Assembly: GCF_001640805.2 (NCBI RefSeq)
Contig: NC_066849.1
Location: 25,294,250-25,358,249, forward strand
Direction: 5' to 3'
Source of the DNA: Lates calcarifer
Lineage: Eukaryota > Chordata > Actinopteri > Centropomidae
DNA: 64,000 nucleotides
Shown here: piece after piece, positions 56,401 through 64,000 of the stretch
Layout: the number at the start of each line of letters is the position of its first letter
Numbering within the stretch: the stretch's first letter is position 1
Translations under genes and position numbers: made by a program
Notes under the pieces: model-generated
Told to the model about the DNA's origin: nothing
The model's database searches: none
The model's input: the letters and a program-made list of their open reading frames with translations, nothing else

Positions 56401-59400
56401 AAAGAAAAGAAAAACAGTGATTTCATTTCTTTTTCTGCATTAAGACCACATAAAAACAGGTCTAACTTACACAATAAATACACATACACTTGTCACACCT
56501 AGACTAGATTTACAGGTAGACTCCATAGACTGTATAAAACACAGTTACAGGCTTTCAGAAACAAACAAAATGGAGATTTCACTGCTTTTTCTGCATTCAA
56601 ACAACACAACACATTAGATGTTTAGTAGTCTCTGCAGTCAATTCCTAATCTAGTCCAGATTTGACATGTGGAAGTGCAATGGAGTCTTATGTGGTTTCAA
56701 TTTGGGAAATTGGGAAATCACCCTTTTTTGTTTACAAAGCAAAAATAAAGGTTTCACTAATGTGCATGTGGGTTTTAAACAGTTTTAAGGTTCTTACTAT
56801 GACATATAACACTTTCTCAGAACTTTAAGTGGCACAAAAACGGAGAATCAGCCACTAAATTTCATAATTTGTCTCGCCCAAATTGGAAGCTACAAATCAG
56901 ATGCTAACTTGAACATCTGTAAACAAGTATGTAACATCTGAAAACTGATGACTTATCTTTACCTGTACAGATAATGGTGGAAATCAGGTAGAAGACGGTT
57001 GTGCCAACGTGACCCAGACAATGACAGTGCTGCCCAGCGTACCGACTGTGAAGGGTGGACACAGTCGGGGGTCCATGGACACCAGGCCTCCACTGCACAA
57101 CAAACTGATCCAGAAAGATCAGAACAAGAAGACGCAGAGCTACAAGGTGGAATCTGTGTCAGGAGGAGCCAATATGGACATGCACAACTTCTCCCTGGAG
57201 AGCAAGAGGGAGACTGAGTATGTAAGTCACGCCCAGAGGCAATGAGATCTCTGATTTATGTTGCTTCTTTGGAGGAACAAAAGAAATGGCAAAGGTTCAT
57301 AAAGAGTAGTCATTGACCATGACCCCAGCATGACTGCAGATGGCACAATATATCAAATGGCAACATTTGGGATTACTATATACATACATACATGGTCCCT
57401 AACAATAAATACACAAGATAAATGAGCAGCTTTCTATAAAAATGCTGTTAAGAGTGAGTTGTTAGCTTGCCAGATAGTTAGCTCTGAAGCTCGACAGCAA
57501 CATCATGAACATCACACACTCTAGGAAGTGACAGGGAACTAAAATACTCAAGAACTAAAATAAAAATACATACACAAATCCCATTTTAGTCTGTCATGGA
57601 GAGGCTGAAAACTATTAGCCTTGACTTGGTAGGGTTTTTGCTAGCTAGCTAGCAGCTGGAAACTGCTAGCTATGAATTGTTAGCTTGCTAGCTAGTTAGC
57701 TCTCGAGCTACTGTGTGTTTCGTAAATAATATTTACCTTTGGTCAAACTGTTCGACACAGCAAATTTTGACAACAGCAACTGTGAACACCACACACTCGG
57801 TGAAAAGAGGAGTCTGTGATGGAGAGGCTGAAAGCTGTTAGCGTCGAGTTGCTATGTTTTTTGCTAGCTAGTTAGTTAATGAGCTAATTTGTAGCCTACT
57901 TTGTACACAGTAATAACTTGTCGAAAAATATAGATTTGAGCTCAACAGTGTTTGCCCCGACATCATGAACCACACGTAACTGGCGAAATTACATATATAA
58001 TCGGTGAAAATGGGGATACGACCTAGCTAGCAAATGACAACTATTAACTAGCACCCGAAACTGCTAGCTAGCAAGTCGAAACTGCTAGCTAGGTAGCTTG
58101 CTGGCTAACTTGTAACCTGTATACAGCGTTTTTACCTTTTTTCTCAAGTTCTGGTTTGGTTTCTAGGCTTTGGCGTTACAATAATGCGGTCACCTGTTTA
58201 TTTTCACAACTTAGCTTGAAGTAGCCGGTACAGCACCGTTCATTTGTAACCTGACAGGAAGCGCTGGTGTTATCACCGCCCCTTTAAATTGACGAGTGAA
58301 CGACATATCAACACGCTGCAGTATGTGATGGGTCTGTACCTTTATGAAAATCTGTCATTGAATGTAATAATGTTCTATCATTATCTTATCTTAAACACCT
58401 ACCTGAAGGTACTTGGTGGAGTTATAACAATGCTATCACGAGTGGCTGTGAATTGTTAGCTTGCTAGCTAGCCAGCTCTCATGCTGCTCTGCATGCCGGT
58501 GGAATTTAAATTGTTTTTTACTCAAAATGCTTCGCACTAAATTATACTGTGTGTGTCCTCAAGGCCTAGCAAACATATTGAATATCTGTCCTAGCCCGTA
58601 AAACATTTGCAAAGCCTTGTTTACACTGGCTTGGCTATATTTTATTCTTCATTACCACCTATTTTACCATCTTTTTATTCTCTAATTATTGCCACTCACT
58701 GTTGAAAGGCGTTATTGCTCTGTGCCAGGGATGGTCAACCATGCTGCAAAGCCATGAGAACCAGCAGTCTTTTTAAAATGTTTTTTGGGCCTTTTTTTGT
58801 AGAGCTGATAGAAGATGACAGTAAACCAGAAGAGAGACAGATGGGGAATAATATGGAACAAACAAACCAGAGATGTTTTGGGTTCATGGTCGCCTAGGCC
58901 ACCAGGGTGAATCAATCCACTGGGTTTTTTCTTTTCTCTCAACTCACCACCCACTGATTAGCACTCCTAATGAAGGGGGAGCCCATCAGTGAAATCACCT
59001 GCTGAGGTAAACTGTTGGAGTTACACTCTGCAGACTACAGGGCTCTCTATAGCACATGGCTGGCCACCCTGGACCTATGCTGGTGGCATAAAATGCATGT
59101 CGCTGTCATGGTCGGCGATATGCATGTGCAGCCTCATGCACGTGCAGGAAAAACACAAGATACAAACAGTATGGGGAATCTCTCTTCAAAACATAGCTCT
59201 ACACGAGCAATTTTGTGGTCAGAAGCTCCACCAGGTCCCTTTGGGCTATCTACCATCATTTAAACATTATTTTTTAAATTACACGCTCTCAAACAACAGA
59301 GAGGGTACTACTTTTTTCAAAAAGATGACATCTCATTTTGCGGCCTAACCTCTTCAATCTGGTCCTAACAGTGAGTTCATCACTGGAACCCACTGTCATT

Positions 59401-59866
59401 CAGAGAGGCATTGTTCAGATTCAGATCAAGTTTCCACAAATACTAAACTTTGGAGTGATGGTGCAGCCATAAGAGTTATGGTTTTGTTCAGTGTAAGCAT
59501 GATGTAGCTTAAAGGGAGTGTGTGAACAAGCAGGTTTTGAATATGTGATCATACAGTGTGGGAAAAATCTTTTCCTAACTACTTAGGTGGTATGTTAATA
59601 GGCCACAATCCTCTTTTATAGACTGTGATGTTCACCATAAACTTGTACAACTGCACGAACACTTCTAATGTTCTTTGTGTTCTGTGATTGTGTAAGGATG
59701 AGTGTGTAATATTGGTGTCGCTGGGGTGTGTTTGCCGCGTTGCTAGGGGCCATGTCGACGGGAGATGGAGAGCATCCTGAACAGTCTTAAAATCAGCAAC
59801 GTGCTCAACCCGAGAGGCTTCCGCATACCCAACTGTGACAGAAAGGGCTTCTACAAGAAAAAACAG
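53062..59866 (+). CDS. igfbp3: Insulin-like growth factor-binding protein 3, exons 1-3 of 4 coding exons
   Basis: This is a secreted IGF carrier. Exons 53062-53425, 56971-57221 and 59747-59866 join in frame with GT-AG borders and give 245 residues. They comprise a signal peptide (about 1-24), the N-terminal IGFBP domain with 12 Cys and GCGCC at 55-59, a variable central region with NVT and NFS glycosylation sites, and the start of the thyroglobulin type-1 domain. [30 protein letters not shown] and [18 protein letters not shown] point to IGFBP-3 rather than IGFBP-5 or IGFBP-2. The final exon, normally CRPSKGRKRGFCWC and on, was not found before 64,000, so the gene is cut by the window edge. 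Confidence 0.95.
53426..56970 (+). other. igfbp3: igfbp3 intron 1
   Basis: A 3.5-kb intron with GTAAGA donor and CCTGTACAG acceptor. It has CA-rich stretches at about 54,020-54,050 and 54,640-54,670, a (GGA)n tract at 54,269-54,291, and no recognisable exon. The part at 55,300-56,000 is pyrimidine-rich and holds nothing I can name. Confidence 0.9.
56971..57221 (+). CDS. igfbp3: igfbp3 exon 2: central linker
   Basis: It is 251 bases, phase 1 in and phase 0 out. It encodes [20 protein letters not shown] up to [20 protein letters not shown] and NFS are N-glycosylation sites, the second matching a mammalian IGFBP-3 site. SYKVES resembles mammalian RYKVDYESQ. One extra Cys (GCANVT) lies in the linker, where mammalian IGFBP-3 has none that I recall. 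Confidence 0.95.
57440..58480 (+). repeat. Degenerate tandem units rich in GCTAGCTAG
   Basis: Two to three related units repeat landmarks: GAACATCACACACT (57,507) with GAACACCACACACT (57,784), TCTGTCATGGAGAGGCTGAA (57,590) with TCTGTGATGGAGAGGCTGAA (57,813), and TTTTTGCTAGCTAG at about 57,630 and 57,860. A weaker third unit starts near 57,965. GCTAGC palindromes recur throughout, with a stray piece near 58,455. Confidence 0.75.
58785..58915 (+). repeat. SINE-like fish repeat fragment
   Basis: GATAGAAGATGACAGTAAAC, then AGAGAGACAGATGGGGAATA and ATGGAACAAAC resemble the AGACAGGAAATGGGGAGAGA and GATGACATGCAGCAAAGG phrases of a very common fish repeat that has a reverse tRNA-like end. The tRNA-like end is not clear here. 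Confidence 0.4.
59747..59866 (+). CDS. igfbp3: igfbp3 exon 3: start of thyroglobulin type-1 domain
   Basis: It is 120 bases in phase 0/0. It encodes [20 protein letters not shown] and [20 protein letters not shown], the first half of the thyroglobulin type-1 domain. Mammalian IGFBP-3 has [15 protein letters not shown] and [13 protein letters not shown] at this place. The donor is GTGAAT. Confidence 0.97.
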
Positions 59867-60159
59867 GTGAATGGCTCTCCCTGCTGTCTCTTTCTTCTAC
59901 GCACCGTCTCTCTCTCTGTCTCTCACAAACACACTTAGACATACACACACCTGCGGACATGCAAAATAGACCCACCGCATGCCTGAACACTTCCAAAGAA
60001 TCCTCACAGACTCATCCCACCCACACATACACAATCCCCTTTTTTCGTGCAGCTCGGGTTGCCTTGACAGCCACATCAACACTATATTATCAGAATGGCT
60101 AATAACCATGTATTACCCCAGTAAATGCACTGCAGCCGTCTGACTCATGCCTCACAGGA

Positions 60160-60350
60160 AATGAAGTCGGTCAGGTGTGTTTGTGGGTGTGCGGTGTGGG
60201 AGAGTGTGGGGGGTAGGGATGTAAGAATGTGGTCTGGGAGTGTGTGTGGCACGGTAGATGTGGCGGCAGGGGAGTGTATGTATGGCGCTTGTTTGATGGC
60301 GGTAGTTTTGGTGAGGGTGTGTAGGTGTGGGGTGCTGTTGGTGAGGTAAA
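60160..60350 (+). repeat. T/G-rich low-complexity tract
   Basis: Dominated by GTGTG, GGTGTG and GGGG words with few C or A. It may have arisen from a decayed (TG)n. Confidence 0.65.
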
Positions 60351-60560
60351 AAAAACAAACAGGCTGTCACTGGTTTAGTTTTTCTTGTCCGTGGTGCAGC
60401 AGACTCAGGCCACCCATAGCCTGCTCATTTGCAAGACGGGGAGGAAAAGAAAAAGAAAAAGAAAAGCGAGGAAGCTGAAATTCGTTGGAGTAGTTCGGTG
60501 GGTGACATGTGCTGACCTGAGGGGGAGGAGGGGCGAGACGGGAAGGTAGTGGATGGATGG

Positions 60561-60594
60561 GAGGAGGAGGAGGAGGAGGAGGAGGAGGAGGAGA
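60561..60594 (+). repeat. (GGA)n microsatellite
   Basis: About 11 GGA units. Similar tracts occur at 62,641-62,672 and, in intron 1, at 54,269-54,291. Confidence 0.9.
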
Positions 60595-62640
60595 GGTGGG
60601 GTGAGGCACTGCTGAGACATACAGTGTGTCAATTAAATACCACCATCCCATTTCCCGAGGTTGGGAGCCTTATCGGAGGGATTCCACAGAGCTAGAGCCC
60701 GTTCTGAGAAAACGCATGAGTCACCAAAAAAACCCCCCACAAGCACCATGAGTCAGAGACCAACTCGAGCCATAACACACACACACAGACACACACACAC
60801 ACACACAGAATAAAATCATCCTCTCAGATTCTTACCTCACTCTTTCCCCAAAGTCTCCAAAGTGTGGTTTCATTGTTACTTTTATTAAAATCAGACTCTT
60901 CCTTGGTCTTTTCCTGGATTTCATCAACAAATACCCACCAGGAAAGTGTCAGTTCTGGTCTAAGTGTGTGTGTGTGTTTAATTGTGTGTGTGTGCAGCAG
61001 TGTGCCAGCCCTTGTCGCCCTTTTTTCTCTGTGGGGTGCAGGGTGTTGTGTTAAATCCATCCGAGGGGATGTGCCTTCACGGTGTGTTGCAGAGATTTAT
61101 GACCGGAAACACAGCGAAGAGGAGACCGTGTGAACCGTCTAGGGTGACAATACTGTGAAAAGAAGGGAGCACGGGAGGGAGGGAGGGGGGAGAGGAGGAG
61201 ATGGGAGGGAGGGAGGGGTCGGGGGGAGTGGAGGGGTGAGCAGAGGAAAAAGGGGCATAACCATATGCATGATACACAAGCTGTCGGAGTATCTTAAATC
61301 GATTCCCCAGCCAAAATCTTTTAATATCATATAGTCATGAACTGTTGAAAGGTGGACGGTTTCATCTTTCATGTGGGCCTTTTCCACTGCAGAGTACCAG
61401 GAAGTAATGGGGAACTAACCCCGTTTTTTTCCCAAGTAGTTCCAGGAACAAATCAACAGAGACTAAAGTAGAAGCTAAAACGCTCAGGAACTTAAAAACA
61501 AGAACAACGAGTCTCATTTTGGCATTGTTGTTCTAAAGAAAAGTGAGGATTAGGCATATTAGCCCGATAACAGATTAGATTAACAGATTGGAGATTGTAT
61601 GAGGTTTTAGTTTCAGCTGCTTCTCAAGAGCTAGAAAAAGCAGATCAGAAATAGACTGATTGTTTAAGATGTACATTTTCCATGCACGTCATGATCTGCT
61701 GAGTGTTTTAAGATCAATTAGCAAATGCTAAATTTCAGTTTAGTTCCCCTAATTCATTAATTTAGCGATTTAACTGCTGTTTAAATGTCTGAAACATGAA
61801 AAGAATCCTCTCTGCTAATACTTCCAGGGCTACCAGAGAGTAGGGACTGAACCCAGAAAGAGGTTCATCTGGTTGAAATGCATGAAAACATCCAGAGTTT
61901 CTAACAGAGTCTGGAAAAGTCTCTGAAGCTGATAGAAAACTGAAACTGCACACACTGCTGTCGCTTGTAGCTCTTCACATTTGTCACTCATGACCGTGTT
62001 CTTCAAGCTGTTTCTCTCTCTCTGCCTATTTAAACTTACTGAGGAGTTCAGTGGACTGTGGAGAACTTCTTGATGCTTCACACTCTCTCATTTGCTCAGT
62101 GGAGTGGACATGATTGTACGTTAGGGAAAATGTCTGACATATGTTGAGTGTATTAATCAAACAGACAATGTTTTATGGGTCAATGAGGAAGAAGTGTGTA
62201 TGTGTGGTCTTCTGTGTGTGTAGCTGATAATATGAGAGCTTCAGGCCTGCAGGAGAAGTTTGAGCGGTGTTAGCTCTACCTCGGCTACAGGGAAACCTAT
62301 TTTTAGCAGCAGTTATATGAATTGGCTCAGTATCCCAGTTCAGGCCACGCATGCCCAACACTGATCCACTCATTACACCCCTCTCACTCTTGCGCTCTCT
62401 CTCTTTTATTCATCATTTCACCCACCCATCATTACCCCCATTGTGCCCTGCCCTACAGTCGTCCACCCGCCCTTTGTTCTGTCTGCCCGCTCCATCATTC
62501 TGTCCATCCTGCCCTTCCGCCCACCTGGCTTTTCCTTCCTTGTTTGGCCAGGAATCACCCCGCAGAGGCTTGTGAATGGGACGACAGTGTCTGCGTCTCT
62601 CTGTGTACTCTTTCAGAGTTTAGTGTGTGTGTTGAGGACG

Positions 62641-62672
62641 AGAAGGAGGAGGAGGAGGAGGAGGAGGAAGAG
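62641..62672 (+). repeat. (GGA)n microsatellite
   Basis: About 9 GGA/GAA-type units with small interruptions. Confidence 0.85.
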
Positions 62673-63903
62673 GCAGTGGGTTAAGGATGTGAGCCAGGTG
62701 CCTGCGTACCCTTATCCCTCTCTCCCTCCCTGGGTCCTGACAGTGCCAGGCCCATAAGGGCTGACTTATTGAGCGTGACTCAGAAGGATCTGTGGAAACG
62801 TACACACCGACCACAATGGCTTTATAATAACTGGCCAACCTTCGGGGACCCAGACAGCTATTTTCACTCTGTCTCTCTCCCTCGTTCTGTTCCCTCCCTT
62901 GATTTCTAATCCACCCCTTCTTCCTCCTCACTGGGGGATATGGAGACTTTTTTTTTTTTTAACCATAGCTGTTGCATAATATGTGGGGCAAAGTAATATT
63001 TTTCAATATCAGTGCCAATACGATACCTATGTCTGGGCACTAAAACCAAAAACAAATACAGATACAAGCACATACTCTTTCATTTTGCAAAATATGTCAA
63101 AGTGAAATGCATCAGTGTTTCATGTCTCAACAGAAGCAGCTGTGCAAGAACTTTGTTTAAATAAAAATTGTGATGCACATGAGGAATATCAAAGAATAAG
63201 TCAATACAACCTGTCTTCTGAGCATTCAGTCCCAACTGGATGTGATTTAAGGACAAATTTCATGGTGCACTCAACTGAAGTTTGATCCCCCACATAATAA
63301 TATGTTTAGAGCTTCAGCTAATAATCTCTTTCATTATTATTATTACTAATTATCGCTTGTTTCTTTTCGTCTAAACCCAGATTACATGCCTGCGTTATTT
63401 GACACACATGTGAACATATGTAAAAACTCTGTCGTATAAAAACATCCACGTGTGCATCTATAGATTGTTAATAATAATGCCCATCAAAAGTTTTCTTTAT
63501 CTTACACACCATCAAAAAAGTGGAGCAACGAAGCAAATTGTTTTATTAAAGCTTTAACATGCAAATACTTGCTAGTTTAAGTCACTCATTCATTTTCGAC
63601 ACATCATCTCTCTTCCCAGAGCCTCTCACCACCTCTGCTCATTACTTATATTGATCTCACCTGGTCCAGTCCGTCCCTGCTCCTTGCCAAACTTTCTAAA
63701 GTAATATTTAGGCTCCTATTTTAAAGTTTGTGTGCCTCCATTCTTCTAAAACAAACACAAATTATTCTGGAGTTGCATTCACTCAAACTCTCATTAAACT
63801 TCTTTTTAGAAAAAGCAATATCCTGCAGCTACACCCAATGCACTTGCAAACACACTCACAGATGCACCCTCTCTTACACAAATACATATACATGCGCCCC
63901 TAT

Positions 63904-63924
63904 ACACACACACACACACACACA
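63904..63924 (+). repeat. (CA)n microsatellite
   Basis: About 10 CA dinucleotides near the right window edge. Confidence 0.9.
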
Positions 63925-64000
63925 TTGCATTTTATGAGCTTGTGTTTATCCTGTGGTCAGACCAGGCTCTTTTTAATGTCCGTGAAGCCCAGCGGCGCTG

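Larger units (their letters stand above)
57222..59746 (+). other. igfbp3: igfbp3 intron 2
   Basis: A 2.5-kb intron with a GTAAGT donor and a GTTGCTAG acceptor. It holds a degenerate GCTAGC-rich repeat region (57,440-58,480) and a SINE-like piece near 58,785-58,915. The open frames at 58,989-59,348 have no recognisable domain. Confidence 0.9.
59867..64000 (+). other. igfbp3: igfbp3 intron 3 (runs past the window)
   Basis: At least 4.1 kb of intron. No coding for the CWCVDKYGQPLPG-type terminal exon was found on the + strand, so that exon lies beyond 64,000. The intron holds a T/G-rich tract (60,160-60,350), (GGA)n repeats, G-rich runs at 61,165-61,240 and CA repeats. The stretch 61,400-62,300 and the stretch 62,940-63,890 show nothing nameable. 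Confidence 0.8.

Noticed and set aside
58989..59348. 119-codon frame in igfbp3 intron 2
   Set aside because: No recognisable domain, no splice context, and repeat-like sequence beside it.

Overview
This is vertebrate nuclear DNA, very probably from a teleost fish and most likely a percomorph. The evidence is intron-split genes with GT-AG junctions, many CA, GA and TA microsatellites, and degraded fish-type repeats: short inverted-repeat elements, LINE and mariner remnants, and tRNA-related SINE pieces. No bacterial, organellar or viral gene was seen. Only two protein-coding genes can be supported, both on the + strand.

Layout. (1) 1-12,591 is intronic to tensin-3 (tns3). It contains a candidate internal promoter and alternative first coding exon ending at 1,617. 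(2) 12,592-17,224 holds the last eleven coding exons of tns3: the end of the disordered central region, the SH2 domain and the C-terminal PTB domain. A 3'UTR with several poly(A) signals follows. One of these exons (12,788-13,229) needs a one-base frame correction to be read through. (3) About 18.3-52.8 kb is a 34-kb stretch with no recognisable coding exon. It holds decayed mobile elements, tandem repeats and several blocks that look like cis-regulatory or conserved non-coding DNA. (4) 52,860-59,866 holds the TATA promoter and exons 1-3 of igfbp3. (5) 59,867-64,000 is igfbp3 intron 3. The last coding exon, with the end of the thyroglobulin type-1 domain, is not in the window, so igfbp3 is cut by the right edge.

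How the genes relate. Tensin-3 is a focal-adhesion adaptor that links integrin tails and tyrosine-phosphorylated partners to actin. IGFBP-3 is a secreted carrier that controls IGF availability. Both genes point the same way with tns3 upstream, as in the human TNS3-IGFBP3 pair on chromosome 7, so this is an old conserved linkage (established knowledge). The elements between them could serve either gene.

The most unusual observations are the putative short-tensin promoter and first exon, the single-base frame break in a tns3 exon, a tandem NAGNAG acceptor inside the SH2 domain, a cluster of CTCF-like sites just past tns3, a dense AP-1/YY1/ETS motif cluster at 20.1 kb, and a set of repeat structures. 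Conservation statements are judgements from sequence appearance only, because no alignment could be run.
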